A stretch of 64,000 nt of DNA from Flavobacterium yafengii (GCF_030010375.1 NZ_JASCRY010000001.1:1426001-1490000), one strand, 5' to 3'. Positions 8,071-18,600 are shown, counted from the stretch's first letter. The notes: generated from the sequence alone by a model not told the origin. Translations and numbers: made by a program.

Positions 8071-9147
8071 ATGTTAGATAGACTTCAAATAGTAAAACAA
8101 CGTTTCGATGAGATATCGGATTTAATCATCCAGCCGGATGTTATCTCTGATCAGAAACGTTATGTGCAATTGAATCAAGAGTACAAAAGTTTAAAAGCTT
8201 TGGCCGAAAAGCGCGATGAATACGTGCTGATTATGGCGAATATTGAAGAAGCAAACGAAATAATAGCCGATAACAGTGATGCAGATATGACCGAAATGGC
8301 CAAAATGCAACTGGAAGAAGCAAAGGAAAGATTACCGGAACTGGAGGATGAAATCAAATTTATGTTGATTCCTAAAGACCCGGAAGATGCCAAAAATGTC
8401 ATGGTGGAGATTCGTGCCGGAACGGGTGGGGATGAAGCGAGTATTTTTGCAGGGGATTTATTCCGTATGTACACGAAATATTGTGAGAACCGTGGTTGGA
8501 GAACTTCAGTTGTGGATATGAATGAAGGAACTTCGGGTGGTTTCAAAGAGGTGATTTTTGAAGTTACCGGTGAAGATGTGTACGGAACCTTGAAGTTTGA
8601 AGCGGGTGTTCACCGTGTGCAACGTGTACCGCAAACAGAAACGCAAGGACGTGTTCATACATCAGCAGCGACTGTTATGGTATTGCCGGAAGCAGAGGAA
8701 TTTGATGTACAAATTGATATGAATGATGTACGTGTGGATTTCTTCTGTTCGTCAGGACCAGGTGGACAATCTGTAAATACAACAAAATCAGCGGTTCGTT
8801 TGACGCACATTCCAACTGGATTGGTGGCGCAATGTCAGGATCAAAAATCACAACATAAAAATAAAGACAAGGCATTTGGCGTTTTGCGTTCCCGTCTATA
8901 CGAACAGGAATTAGCTAAAAAACAAGCGGAAGATGCTACCAAACGTACGTCTCAGGTAAGTTCTGGTGACCGTTCTGCTAAAATCCGTACCTATAATTAT
9001 GCACAAGGTCGTGTAACGGATCACCGTGTAGGTTTGACTTTGTACGATTTAGGAAATATCATGAATGGTGACATTCAGAAAATTGTTGACGAGCTAGCGT
9101 TAGTCAACAACATGGAAAAATTGAAAGAAGCCAGCGAGGTATTCTAA
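8071..9147 (+). CDS. prfA: Peptide chain release factor 1
   Basis: Recognises UAA and UAG stop codons in the ribosomal A site and triggers hydrolysis of peptidyl-tRNA. The protein has 358 residues from the ATG at 8071 ([19 protein letters not shown]). An upstream TTG at 8044 would add nine residues, but it lies inside the promoter element, so I reject it. Visible hallmarks are [18 protein letters not shown], the catalytic GGQ in [12 protein letters not shown], and the [14 protein letters not shown] segment. The anticodon-like tripeptide expected between these parts fits RF1 rather than RF2. Length matches the family. A strong terminator follows immediately. Confidence 0.96.
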   Translation: MLDRLQIVKQRFDEISDLIIQPDVISDQKRYVQLNQEYKSLKALAEKRDEYVLIMANIEEANEIIADNSDADMTEMAKMQLEEAKERLPELEDEIKFMLIPKDPEDAKNVMVEIRAGTGGDEASIFAGDLFRMYTKYCENRGWRTSVVDMNEGTSGGFKEVIFEVTGEDVYGTLKFEAGVHRVQRVPQTETQGRVHTSAATVMVLPEAEEFDVQIDMNDVRVDFFCSSGPGGQSVNTTKSAVRLTHIPTGLVAQCQDQKSQHKNKDKAFGVLRSRLYEQELAKKQAEDATKRTSQVSSGDRSAKIRTYNYAQGRVTDHRVGLTLYDLGNIMNGDIQKIVDELALVNNMEKLKEASEVF

Positions 9148-9151
9148 ATAA

Positions 9152-9180
9152 AAAAAAGTGAAATTCGTTTCACTTTTTTT
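9152..9180 (+). terminator. Terminator after prfA
   Basis: AAAAGTGAAA pairs with TTTCACTTTT around a TTCG-type loop, followed by T residues. Confidence 0.85.
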
Positions 9181-9254
9181 GTGTTCTTCGGGACCTCAAA
9201 AGGAAATAATTTTTATAAAAATAAGCTATTGAAGCCTATATTTAGTTTTAAAAA

Positions 9255-9524
9255 CTATTTATAGGCTTCAACGATTCTATACGTCACTATATCATTTGTA
9301 GCCATCAATTTTATCGTTTTTAATGCTTTGGCTTCAGAAAGCGTATAACCACTTGCATAACCAGTTGGGGTGTTTACTTCCCAGAAATATACCGTTTTAT
9401 CTGTTGTTTTGCTAATTGCAATTTTTTGTTGTTTTGAAATTGCATTTTGATCAATTTTTTCTTTTGCGTTTGCAAACAAAATTGTTGTTGCAAGTAAAGA
9501 TGCTGATAAGATAAAGTTTTTCAT
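9255..9524 (-). CDS. Small exported protein of unknown function
   Basis: An 89-residue protein with a signal peptide (MKNFILSASLLATTILFANA). The mature part has about 69 residues (TVYFWEVNTPTGYASGYTLSEAKALKTIKLM) and looks like a single small alpha/beta module. It has no cysteines. Several flavobacterial genomes carry short exported proteins of this type, but I do not recognise a named family. It stands alone, convergent with prfA. Confidence 0.65.
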   Translation of the reverse strand: MKNFILSASLLATTILFANAKEKIDQNAISKQQKIAISKTTDKTVYFWEVNTPTGYASGYTLSEAKALKTIKLMATNDIVTYRIVEAYK

Positions 9525-9788
9525 GTTTTTTTTGTTTTTACATTGTTAGATTATTACTGCAAATATAACATACTTTTGGATTTTGTTTGTTATATAAATT
9601 TTATTTTCCTTATATAATTGACTCTTATTTAATTGAAAATCAATTTCTTTTAAAATAAAAATATAGTTTTAGTGCAGTCTTGACAATCTATTATACTGAC
9701 AATTTTAAAAAAAGATCAGCATTAAAATAGAGCGTATTCATTGAATTTTTAAGTTATAAAACGGCCAATCCTTTTGCGGTTTTTTTCA

Positions 9789-9796
9789 TAAATTTG
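9789..9796 (+). promoter_or_regulatory. Putative pyrF promoter -7 element
   Basis: TAAATTTG fits TAnnTTTG and lies 18 bases before the pyrF start codon. The -33 TTG is not evident at ideal spacing. Confidence 0.6.
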
Positions 9797-9814
9797 CAGC
9801 ACACAATTTAAACA

Positions 9815-10627
9815 ATGACTACACAACAACTTATTGACCAAATCAGAATCAAGAAATCATTCCTAGCAGTAGGATTAGATGTTGATTTGAATAAAATTCC
9901 ACAACATTTATTAGCACTGGAAGATCCTATTTTCGAATTCAATAAAGCGATAATTGACGCGACCCATGATTTAGCGGTGGCTTACAAGCCCAATACTGCT
10001 TTTTATGAAGCTTACGGAATAAAAGGTTGGTTGTCGTTGCAAAAGACAATTCATTACATCAACTCAACTTATCCGGATATCTTCACGATTGCGGATGCCA
10101 AACGTGGTGATATTGGAAACACGTCTTCGATGTATGCCAAAGCTTTTTTTGAAGACTTGAATTTCGACAGCGTTACTGTTGCTCCTTATATGGGGAAAGA
10201 TTCGGTAGAGCCGTTTTTAGCTTTCGAAAATAAACATACCATTATGTTGGCTTTGACTTCTAATGAAGGTGCGTTCGATTTCCAGACTTTAAACGTTGAT
10301 GGAAAAGAATTGTACAAGCAAGTATTAGAAACGTCTAAAACGTGGAAAAACAGTGAAAACCTGATGTATGTTGTTGGCGCTACCAAGGCCGAATATTTTA
10401 CTGAAATTCGTAAAATTGTTCCTGACAGTTTCTTGCTTGTTCCAGGTGTTGGCGCACAAGGCGGAAGTTTATCTGAAGTTTGTAAATACGGTATGAATGC
10501 CAATGTTGGGTTGCTTATTAATTCTTCCAGAGCGATTATTTATGCGTCAAACGGAACTGATTTTGTTGAAAAAGCAAGAGAAGAAGCGTTGAAAATGCAA
10601 CAGGAAATGGCAGCGATATTAGCTTAA
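9815..10627 (+). CDS. pyrF: Orotidine 5'-phosphate decarboxylase (type 2)
   Basis: Last step of de novo UMP synthesis: decarboxylates OMP. The protein has 270 residues, the longer form typical of Bacteroidetes, mycobacteria and Myxococcus (type 2). The active-site segment [16 protein letters not shown] contains the catalytic Asp-Lys-Asp arrangement. [10 protein letters not shown] near residue 210 is the phosphate-binding loop, and [10 protein letters not shown] follows. It has its own promoter element and sits upstream of the BtuF-like gene, with a palindromic spacer between them. Assignment is firm. Confidence 0.95.
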   Translation: MTTQQLIDQIRIKKSFLAVGLDVDLNKIPQHLLALEDPIFEFNKAIIDATHDLAVAYKPNTAFYEAYGIKGWLSLQKTIHYINSTYPDIFTIADAKRGDIGNTSSMYAKAFFEDLNFDSVTVAPYMGKDSVEPFLAFENKHTIMLALTSNEGAFDFQTLNVDGKELYKQVLETSKTWKNSENLMYVVGATKAEYFTEIRKIVPDSFLLVPGVGAQGGSLSEVCKYGMNANVGLLINSSRAIIYASNGTDFVEKAREEALKMQQEMAAILA

Positions 10628-10631
10628 TGAT

Positions 10632-10694
10632 TGTTTAAAGTCTAATGTTTAAAGTTGCTACACTTTGAACGTTAAACCTTTTAAACTTTAAACA
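10632..10694. repeat. Palindromic spacer of TTTAAAG-type repeats
   Basis: TGTTTAAAGT at the left pairs with ACTTTAAACA at the right, with further TTTAAAG and CTTTGAA words inside. It can form a long imperfect hairpin and may act as a terminator or mRNA-stabilising structure for pyrF. Related TTTAAAC words lie in front of yidC near 63672. Confidence 0.5.
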
Positions 10695-10700
10695 AAAAAC

Positions 10701-11495
10701 ATGAAAACTCTAACTGATCAGCTCGGGACTTCCCATTCTTTTGAAACATCGCCCAAGCGCATTATTTCACTGGTTCCTTCTCAAACGGAATTACTGTATG
10801 ATTTGGGCTTGGAAGACCGAATTGTTGGTATTACCAAATTCTGTGTGCATCCGTATCATTTTAAGTCCGTCAAGAAAATCGTTGGCGGAACGAAAAAAGT
10901 GCATTATGAGAAAATCAGGTTGTTGGAACCGGATATCATCATTTGTAATAAAGAGGAAAATACGGAAGAAATAGTAGCAGAATTGCGTAAAATTTGCCCG
11001 GTTTGGGTGACGAATATCATCACGATTGAAGACAATTTTCAAATGATTACCGACTTTGGTCAGCTCTTCAATTGCAGAACCGAATCACAGAAATGGAACG
11101 ACAAATTGGCTTTTGCCTTGAGCGATTTTAAAAACTTCATCAAAGATAAACCGGTTAAAAAAGCAGCGTATTTCATTTGGAAAAACCCGTTTATGGTCGC
11201 TGGTTCGGATAATTTTATCAATGAATTACTGAAAATGAACCACTTTCAGAATATTTATGATAACAAATCACGTTATCCGGAAATCGAACTCAAAAAAATG
11301 CGATTGGAAGGAGATCCGGATTTGGTTTTTCTGTCTTCAGAGCCATATCCTTTCAAAGAAGAAGATGCATTCGAAATAGGAAGACACACGCATCATGCAA
11401 AAACGGTGTTTGTTGATGGCGAAATGTTTTCTTGGTATGGAAGCAGGCTGCTAAAAGCGTTTGACTATTTTAAAAAAATGCATCAAAAATTATAA
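10701..11495 (+). CDS. BtuF-like helical-backbone metal-receptor protein lacking a signal peptide
   Basis: Resembles periplasmic substrate-binding proteins of the cobalamin/iron-siderophore class (BtuF/FepB fold). The 264 residues contain PKRIISLVPSQTELLYDLG near the start, FCVHPYHFK, VGGTKK, LEPDIIICNKEENTEE and a C-terminal DGEMFSWYGSRLLKA. These follow the usual order of the two lobes and the linking helix. Oddly, it starts MKTLTDQLGTSHSFET with no signal peptide or lipobox, and no ABC permease or ATPase lies beside it. It may act in the cytoplasm, or be exported by an unseen route. Many Bacteroidetes genomes carry this stand-alone form. Ligand unknown; the cobalamin link is only by family. 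Confidence 0.8.
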   Translation: MKTLTDQLGTSHSFETSPKRIISLVPSQTELLYDLGLEDRIVGITKFCVHPYHFKSVKKIVGGTKKVHYEKIRLLEPDIIICNKEENTEEIVAELRKICPVWVTNIITIEDNFQMITDFGQLFNCRTESQKWNDKLAFALSDFKNFIKDKPVKKAAYFIWKNPFMVAGSDNFINELLKMNHFQNIYDNKSRYPEIELKKMRLEGDPDLVFLSSEPYPFKEEDAFEIGRHTHHAKTVFVDGEMFSWYGSRLLKAFDYFKKMHQKL

Positions 11496-11639
11496 TTCGC
11501 ATTCCTCTAAAATTAATTCTTCTGTTGTTACGGTAGACTTAACAGTGGTCTTGTCGAAGTTGAAATTTAGTTCTGAGAGCATTTGGTATTCTCTTTTAAG
11601 CTTTTCTATTTCACTTTTCTCTTTCAATAATCCTTTCAT
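11490..11639 (-). CDS. 49-residue coiled-coil small protein
   Basis: A short gene whose 3' end overlaps the BtuF-like gene's stop by six bases. From the ATG at 11639 it reads MKGLLKEKSEIEKLKREYQM and ends TTEELILEECEL. The first half is a charged heptad-like helix. Support comes from a perfect TAAATTTG promoter element at 11663-11656 upstream on the same strand. The N-terminal pattern is reminiscent of the short flavobacterial Lacal_2735-type proteins, but the C-terminal half differs, so I give no family. Confidence 0.55.
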   Translation of the reverse strand: MKGLLKEKSEIEKLKREYQMLSELNFNFDKTTVKSTVTTEELILEECEL

Positions 11640-11655
11640 GGGTGTAAATTTTTTG

Positions 11656-11663
11656 CAAATTTA
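11656..11663 (-). promoter_or_regulatory. Promoter element for the 49-residue gene
   Basis: On the minus strand this reads TAAATTTG, an exact TAnnTTTG match, 16 bases before the start codon. Confidence 0.6.
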
Positions 11664-11746
11664 AGGTATACAATTATAAAACCAGCATTATTTTTTGTTA
11701 AGATTGGGATTTAAAATTAAAGTCCTATTTTTACAAAAAAAACCAA

Positions 11747-12532
11747 GTGATTAATTATACCATTTACGAAAATAAAAACACCGATCAGTGGGTAACTTTT
11801 GTTCATGGTGCCGGTGGAAGTTCTTCTATCTGGTTTAAGCAAATTCGGGATTTTAAAAAACAGTATAATGTATTGTTATTGGATTTGCGGGGTCACGGCG
11901 AATCAAAACCTACTTTAAAGACGGCTTTCAAACAGAAATATACCTTTTCGGCTTTGGCCAATGATATTCTGGAAGTCTTAGATTTTCTTAAAATTAAAAA
12001 ATCACATTTTGTTGGCATTTCTTTGGGTACCATACTCATCAGACAATTGGCAGAAATGTATCCGGAGCGCGTGCAAAGCATGATTCTTGGCGGCGCAATC
12101 CTGAAAATGAATTTCCGTTCTCAAGTATTGATGCGATTGGGGAATATGTTTAAATATGTATTGCCATATTTGGTTTTATATAAGTTTTTTGCCTTTGTCA
12201 TCATGCCTAAAAAAAGTCACAAGCAATCTCGTGTTCTTTTTATCAATGAAGCTAAAAAATTATATCAAAAAGAATTCATCAAATGGTTTAAACTCACTGC
12301 CGAAATAAATCCGGTGCTGAAATGGTTCCGTCAGGTCGAATTGAATATTCCAACGCTTTATGTTATGGGCGAAGAGGATTATATGTTTTTGCCATCGGTT
12401 AGGAAAGTAGTGGAGAATCATTATAAATCGTCAAAACTCTTTGTAATAGAAAAATGTGGACATGTAGTTAATGTGGAGCAACCTAATGCTTTTAACGATG
12501 CGGTTCTTTCCTTTATAAATACGGCTAAATAA
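11747..12532 (+). CDS. Alpha/beta-fold hydrolase
   Basis: A 261-residue serine hydrolase of the alpha/beta-fold superfamily. The oxyanion-hole segment FVHGAGGSS is at about 18-26, DLRGHGESK at about 46, and the nucleophile elbow GISLG at about 85-89. The acid is probably in GEEDYMF near 210, and the base in KCGHVVNVEQP near 240. The start is GTG at 11747 (MINYTIYENK); no ATG further in would keep the first strand. Cytoplasmic, no signal peptide. Substrate unknown; esterase or thioesterase-type activity is likely. A strong terminator follows. Confidence 0.85.
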   Translation: MINYTIYENKNTDQWVTFVHGAGGSSSIWFKQIRDFKKQYNVLLLDLRGHGESKPTLKTAFKQKYTFSALANDILEVLDFLKIKKSHFVGISLGTILIRQLAEMYPERVQSMILGGAILKMNFRSQVLMRLGNMFKYVLPYLVLYKFFAFVIMPKKSHKQSRVLFINEAKKLYQKEFIKWFKLTAEINPVLKWFRQVELNIPTLYVMGEEDYMFLPSVRKVVENHYKSSKLFVIEKCGHVVNVEQPNAFNDAVLSFINTAK

Positions 12533-12536
12533 AAAA

Positions 12537-12566
12537 ATGCCTGCATTATAAATGCAGGCAATTCTT
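12537..12566 (+). terminator. Terminator after alpha/beta hydrolase
   Basis: TGCCTGCATT pairs with AATGCAGGCA across a short loop, immediately after the stop codon and followed by a T-rich tract. Confidence 0.8.
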
Positions 12567-12843
12567 TAACTAACCAAAACCAAAATAATAAATAACCAGT
12601 TTATTACTCTGCAAAGATCACACATAAGGAAGCGTTTTGCTGTTAAGATTTTGTTATTACTTTGTTGTACATAAGTTAAGTTTTTTAACTTTATTTCTGG
12701 AGCATTTATTTAAGGATTTTGACGCCATCTAAGGCTATAGAATTTCAGTAGGTTTAAAGAGCACCATTAGAAATTCATAGTGATTTAGTTGCTGGGCGTT
12801 GAGGTGTATTTGTTAAAAAGATAAATTACTTTATTTAAACACG
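12567..12843. other. AT-rich spacer before the VOC gene
   Basis: No gene, clear repeat or strong promoter match is seen. It presumably holds the promoter of the downstream VOC gene. Confidence 0.4.
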
Positions 12844-13500
12844 ATGAATATTCTCGAACTGGAATTATTGACGGATAGCATTACTGAAACGGAGTTGTTT
12901 TACACTGACGTTATCGGATTGAAAACTATTTCGAAAACTAATTCGAGTGTTTCATTTGCCGCTGGTTCCACAAAACTAACTTTTCGATTTTCTGAGAATT
13001 TAAAACCGGTATATCATTTTGCTTTTGACATACCCAATAATAAAGTATTGGAAGCCTTTGCTTGGATAGAAAAGAAAACTGAAATTATGGAGGTTGTTCC
13101 ACCAGAAAAAATTGCCGATTTCTATAACTGGAACGCAAAGTCTTTTTATTTCTATGACAATAATGGAAATATTTTAGAATTTATTGCCCGTTTCAGCCTT
13201 GATAATACTTCAGAAAAACCATTTAATGGATTGTCAATTCTTTCTGTAAGCGAAATAGGTTTTGTGACCAAAAATGTTTCAAAGCTTAGTGATGAAATGT
13301 TTAATAAATACGGTCTTTCGGTCTTTTCAAAACAACCAAAACTAGAAAAGTTTATCGTTTTAGGAACCGATACTGGACTTTTTATTCTTGTGGAAGAAAA
13401 CCGGGATTGGTATCCAACGCATCAAAAAGCAAAATCGTTTTGGACCAAAGTAGTATTTGACAATAATGGAAAAACGAGGGAAATTGAAATTTCAGGTTAA
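12844..13500 (+). CDS. VOC/glyoxalase-fold protein with two modules
   Basis: A 218-residue protein of the vicinal-oxygen-chelate superfamily, which contains glyoxalases and ring-cleaving dioxygenases. The first module (MNILELELLTDSITETELFYTD...FYFYDNNGNILEFIAR) has the beta-alpha-beta pattern and the terminal D-x-x-G-N-x-x-E-F strand with a potential metal Glu. A second, shorter module begins near residue 135 (LSVSEIGFVTKNVSKLSDEMF). Unlike catechol dioxygenases, the second half seems to lack the metal Glu at the expected end strand (GLFILVEENRDW). The substrate is unknown. The gene stands alone with its own hairpin terminator. Confidence 0.8.
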   Translation: MNILELELLTDSITETELFYTDVIGLKTISKTNSSVSFAAGSTKLTFRFSENLKPVYHFAFDIPNNKVLEAFAWIEKKTEIMEVVPPEKIADFYNWNAKSFYFYDNNGNILEFIARFSLDNTSEKPFNGLSILSVSEIGFVTKNVSKLSDEMFNKYGLSVFSKQPKLEKFIVLGTDTGLFILVEENRDWYPTHQKAKSFWTKVVFDNNGKTREIEISG

Positions 13501-13533
13501 AAAAAATGCTCACCAATAAGCGAGCATTTTATA
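13501..13533 (+). terminator. Terminator after VOC gene
   Basis: AAATGCTC and GAGCATTT form a stem around a ten-base loop, followed by a T/A-rich tail. Confidence 0.7.
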
Positions 13534-13604
13534 TAAAATAGACAATATCCTTTAATTCTATGGGGTTTGGTTCTCTTTTCTTTGGAGAGGGTTGGGGTGA
13601 GGAT

Positions 13605-14459
13605 TTATAAAAACACTACCGTTTTATTGTCATAAACCATTGTTTTTCTCTCGGCATGCAGTTTTATGGCTCTGGCCAAAACCATGCGTTCCAGATCGCG
13701 CCCTTTCATAATAAAATCTTCTATAGAATGACTGTGTGAAACTCGGGCAATATCCTGCTCGATAATCGGACCTTCATCCAATCCTTCGGTCACATAATGA
13801 CTGGTGGCACCAATGATTTTTACACCGCGTTTAAAAGCGGAATGATAGGGTTTTGCCCCGGGAAATGCCGGAAGAAAGGAATGATGAATATTGATAATTT
13901 GATTCTTGTATTGCGCAATCAAATTGGGTGTGATAATTTGCATGTAGCGTGCCAAAACAATAAAGTCAATATTATACTGCTTCAGTAAATCCAGTTGTTT
14001 TTGCTCGCCTTCGCTTTTAATGTCTTTCGTGAAAGGAACATAATGAAACGGTACAGAAAAACGTTCCGCCACTGCTTTCAAATCCTCATGATTGCTTATA
14101 ATCAAAGGAATTTCAAGAGGCAATTCGCCAGCGCTGTAGCGCCCTAAAATATCATACAAACAATGGTCGTATTTAGAAACAAACAAAGCCATTCTTGGTT
14201 TTTCGTTTTGGGTATACATTTCCCACGACATATTGAACGGAGCAGCTAACTTAGCTTGAAAATCAGTTTTAATAGCTTCAATATTCCAATTTTTGGCACT
14301 GAATTCACATTCTAAACGCATGAAAAATACATTTTCATCGGCATCGACATGTTGATCTAAATAAATAATATTACCATCAATAGAGGAAATATAATTCGTA
14401 ACGGAAGCAATAATTGCTTTTTGATCTTCGCAATGGATTAGGATTGTAATTTTCTGCAT
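13605..14459 (-). CDS. purU: Formyltetrahydrofolate deformylase
   Basis: Hydrolyses 10-formyl-THF to formate and THF, supplying formate and balancing one-carbon units. The 284 residues start with an ACT regulatory domain (MQKITILIHCEDQKAIIASV, about 1-80), followed by a formyltransferase-like catalytic domain. The catalytic part contains INIHHSFLPAFPGAKPYH (the N-x-H and loop) and the Asp in TEGLDEGPIIEQD. The protein ends with the usual MVYDNKTVVFL. Length and order match PurU. It is monocistronic on the minus strand. The ACT domain in the family senses glycine and methionine. Confidence 0.95.
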   Translation of the reverse strand: MQKITILIHCEDQKAIIASVTNYISSIDGNIIYLDQHVDADENVFFMRLECEFSAKNWNIEAIKTDFQAKLAAPFNMSWEMYTQNEKPRMALFVSKYDHCLYDILGRYSAGELPLEIPLIISNHEDLKAVAERFSVPFHYVPFTKDIKSEGEQKQLDLLKQYNIDFIVLARYMQIITPNLIAQYKNQIINIHHSFLPAFPGAKPYHSAFKRGVKIIGATSHYVTEGLDEGPIIEQDIARVSHSHSIEDFIMKGRDLERMVLARAIKLHAERKTMVYDNKTVVFL

Positions 14460-14584
14460 TAGCGTTCTGTTTTCATCTTTGTTCTTAGTAATGAATAGTG
14501 TTTTTCAAAACTAAACGTATTTGTTTTTATAAAAAAGTTGGATTGGGCTGTTTTATGTTTGAAAAAAAACAGCCAAATTTCAAT

Positions 14585-15292
14585 CTATTTGTTATCCTGT
14601 AAGGCAAAAACTTTCTGTAACAAAACAGAAGTTCTGGAACTCAAATTCGTTCTGATGTTTTTTTCTTCAACTGCTACCATCTTAAAAACGCCATTCAGCG
14701 CTTGATTGGTCACATAATCCGTCAAATCAGGATTCACTTTATTTACAAGAGGAATGCTGTTGTATTTAGTAATAATGTTGGCCCATACTTTATCGGCACC
14801 AACTTTGGTAAACGAACTTTTAATCACCGGATTGAATTTTCCGTACAAAGCGGTCGAAGTGCTGTTTTGTAAATAAGTGGTAGCTGAACTTTCATTTCCC
14901 ATCAATATTGTTTTGGCATCCATAAAAGTCATGTTTCTAACGGCATCAACAAATATTGGAGTCGCTTCTTTCACCGCGTCTTCAGCAGCACGATTCAATA
15001 CTTTCAAACCTTCGTCAGCCAAAGAATTTAATCCAATTCTTCTCAAACCCGCGTCCACTTTTCTCAATTCTTCCGGCAATAAAATTTTAACAGCTTCATT
15101 TCTGTAAAAACCATCGGTAGCTGTCAATTTTGTTACTTGTTTTGAAATTCCATTGTTCAATGCTTCCTTCAATCCGCCGGCAATATCAACACCACCAATT
15201 CCTTGCGTTTGTGGAAATTGATTCATAACCTGTTGCATTTCGGCACAACTGGAAAGCGAAACCGCCATCATTATTATTAAAATTTTCTTCAT
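14585..15292 (-). CDS. DUF4197-family lipoprotein
   Basis: A 235-residue lipoprotein with a type II signal peptide (MKKILIIMMAVSLSSCAEM; lipobox Leu-Ser-Ser-Cys). The body matches the pattern of the DUF4197 family: GLKEALNNGISKQVTKL near the start, then ATDGFYRNEAVKILLPEELR, a central RAAEDAVKEATPIFVDAV and a C-terminal DYVTNQALNGVFKMVAVEE. The family is alpha-helical and of unknown function; it is common in Bacteroidetes and Proteobacteria. Location: periplasmic face of a membrane. The purU gene lies downstream, with no sign of shared function. Confidence 0.88.
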   Translation of the reverse strand: MKKILIIMMAVSLSSCAEMQQVMNQFPQTQGIGGVDIAGGLKEALNNGISKQVTKLTATDGFYRNEAVKILLPEELRKVDAGLRRIGLNSLADEGLKVLNRAAEDAVKEATPIFVDAVRNMTFMDAKTILMGNESSATTYLQNSTSTALYGKFNPVIKSSFTKVGADKVWANIITKYNSIPLVNKVNPDLTDYVTNQALNGVFKMVAVEEKNIRTNLSSRTSVLLQKVFALQDNK

Positions 15293-15377
15293 CGTAATTA
15301 TTGTATTAGTTTACTTCGTCTGTTTGCCCTTTGGCTTTTGTAAAAATACTACTTATTCAAAAACAAAGCCAACTATT

Positions 15378-15512
15378 CTTTAGGAGCACAAACTTTAGTT
15401 TTATTAATCAGGATTTGTCCCGCTTTCCGCTGTATTCCCGATAAATAAAAACTACGGCTGATAAAAGCCTTGTTTTTCTAAATCGGGAGATGCCGCTTCA
15501 ATCGGGGCTAAA
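15378..15512 (-). repeat. Dispersed structured repeat, copy 3
   Basis: On the minus strand it starts TAGCCCCGATTGAAGCGGC and ends AGCGGAAAGCGGGACA, with GTGCTCCTAAA further on. The hairpin is formed by CCCGATAAATAAAAA and its partner near 15478-15488, with an extra inner stem (ACGGCTGATAAAAGCC). It fills most of the 319-bp gap between the DUF4197 gene and icmF. Confidence 0.75.
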
Positions 15513-15611
15513 TAACAAAATTCTTCCTTATTTATTAACAACGAGCAGCAACATCAAATAATTTTTAAAATAAAATCGTAAATTGCAGGCTTAAATTATC
15601 ATATTCATAAA

Positions 15612-18600
15612 ATGGAACAACAAAAACCATATATCCCTAACAATAAAGTAAGAATTGTAACCGCTGCAGCTCTTTTTGACGGTCACGATGCCGCAATCAA
15701 CATCATGCGTAGGATTATTCAGTCTACAGGTGTTGAGGTAATCCATTTGGGCCACGATAGAAGTGTGGAAGAAGTTGTCAATACAGCAATTCAAGAAGAT
15801 GCTAATGCGATTGCGATAACTTCCTATCAAGGAGGACATAACGAATATTTCAAATACATGTACGACTTGCTTCAGGAAAGAGGAGCAGGGAAAATCAAGA
15901 TATTTGGCGGCGGCGGCGGTGTAATCCTGCCTTCTGAAATTGCCGAATTACAAGCGTACGGAATCACCAGAATTTACGCTCCGGATGACGGACGCGCGAT
16001 GGGATTACAGGGAATGATAAACGATTTAGTGCAACAATCCGATTATCCTGTTGGCGATAAACTGACGGATGAAATAAAACATTTGGAAGAAAAAAATCCA
16101 AAAGCAATTGCCAGAATTATCTCGTCAGCAGAGAATTTTCCGGATGTTGCGGCCAAAACATTGGAAGCAATTCAAAAAAAGAATGAAAATAATACGATTC
16201 CGGTTCTTGGAATTACAGGAACAGGCGGAGCAGGAAAATCATCATTAGTAGATGAATTAGTGCGTCGTTTTCTTATCGATTTCCCAGAAAAAACAATCGG
16301 ATTAATATCTGTCGATCCATCAAAACGGAAGACAGGAGGTGCTTTGTTAGGCGATAGAATCCGAATGAATGCCATCAATAATCCTCGTGTTTACATGCGT
16401 TCATTAGCTACACGTCAATCTAATTTAGCCTTGTCAAAATATGTTGCCGATGCGATTCAAGTAATTAAAGCGGCAAATTATGATATTATAATTCTGGAAA
16501 CTTCTGGAATCGGGCAATCCGATACGGAAATCATGGATCACTCTGATGTTTCTTTATATGTTATGACACCGGAATTTGGTGCTGCAACCCAATTGGAAAA
16601 AATCGACATGCTTGATTTTGCTGATTTGGTAGCAATAAACAAATTTGACAAACGCGGTTCTCTTGATGCGTTAAGAGATGTGAAAAAACAATACCAACGC
16701 AACCACAATCTGTGGGATGCTAATTTAGATTCACTTCCGGTTTTCGGGACGATTGCTTCGCAGTTTAACGATCCGGGAATGAATACGCTGTACAAAGCAA
16801 TAATGGACAAAGTCCATGAGAAAACGAATTCTGATTTGAAATCAACGTTCCAAATCACTCGTGAAATGAGCGAGAAGATTTTCGTTATTCCACCTCACAG
16901 AACCCGTTATTTATCTGAAATTGCCGAAAGCAATAGGAAATATGATGTGACGGCGGTAAGCCAAGAACAAGTAGCCCAAAAATTATACGGAATTTTCAAA
17001 ACGATTGAAACGGTAGCCAAGAAAATACCTGAAATAAACAAAGCAGGAATTAATGACGATTCAGTTTTGCCAAGTGCTTTAGAATCTGAAAAACCAGGTG
17101 CTGCTGAGGACAAAATATTTTTGAATCTTTTACTGAATCAATTCGATAAAGTAAAAATGGATTTGGATCCGTACAATTGGGAAATCATTTTGACTTGGGA
17201 CGAAAAAGTAAACAAGTATAAGAATCCAGTTTATACGTTTAAAGTTCGTGACAGGGAAATAAAAATGGCTACGCATACAGAGTCGCTTTCGCATTCTCAA
17301 ATCCCGAAAATTGCGTTACCAAAGTACAAAGCTTGGGGTGATATTTTACGTTGGTGTTTGCAGGAAAATGTTCCCGGAGAATTCCCTTTTACTGCTGGAT
17401 TGTATCCTTTCAAACGCGAAGGAGAAGATCCTTCCCGTATGTTTGCAGGAGAAGGCGGACCAGAAAGAACCAACAAACGTTTTCATTATGTAAGCGCAGG
17501 TTTACCTGCAAAACGATTGTCAACGGCTTTTGATAGTGTGACTTTATACGGAAACGATCCACATGTACGTCCTGATATTTATGGAAAAATCGGTAATGCC
17601 GGAGTTTCTATTTGTTGTTTGGACGATGCCAAAAAATTATATTCTGGTTTCGATTTGGTTCACGCGATGACTTCGGTGAGTATGACTATCAATGGTCCGG
17701 CACCAATGCTGTTAGGGTTTTTCATGAATGCGGCGATTGACCAGCAATGTGAGTTTTACATCAAAGAAAATGGTCTTGAAAAAGAAGTTGAAGCAAAAAT
17801 AAAAAAAATATACGCAGCTAAAGGAGTCGAAAGACCATATTATCAAGGGGATTTACCTGAAGGAAATAACGGTTTAGGATTGATGCTTTTGGGTGTAACC
17901 GGAGATCAGGTTTTACCTTTGGAAGTGTATAACGACATAAAAGCAAGAACGTTGTCACAAGTTCGTGGAACGGTTCAGGCAGATATTCTTAAAGAAGATC
18001 AAGCACAAAATACTTGTATTTTCTCTACTGAATTTGCCCTACGATTGATGGGTGACGTACAGGAATATTTCATTACTAAGAATGTAAGAAACTTTTATTC
18101 GGTTTCTATTTCAGGATATCACATTGCTGAGGCTGGTGCAAATCCTATCACGCAATTGGCTTTCACACTTTCGAATGGTTTCACATATGTGGAATATTAT
18201 TTAAGTCGTGGGATGAATATCAATGATTTTGGACCAAACTTATCATTCTTTTTCTCGAATGGTGTAGATCCGGAATATGCCGTTATAGGTCGTGTAGCGC
18301 GTAAAATTTGGGCGAAAGCCATGAAAAATAAATACGGAGCCAACGAACGTGCGCAAATGTTGAAATACCACATTCAAACTTCCGGGCGTTCTTTGCACGC
18401 ACAGGAAATTGATTTCAATGATATTCGTACGACTTTGCAAGCCTTGTATGCCATTTATGATAACTGTAATTCGTTGCATACCAATGCGTATGACGAAGCA
18501 ATCACCACGCCTACGGAAGAATCAGTGCGTCGTGCGATGGCAATTCAGTTGATTATTAATAAAGAATTAGGTTTAGCCAAAAACGAAAATCCAATTCAAG

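Noticed and set aside
15293..15611. Cobalamin riboswitch before icmF
   Set aside because: The gap is mostly occupied by a dispersed repeat and shows no B12-box-like sequence.
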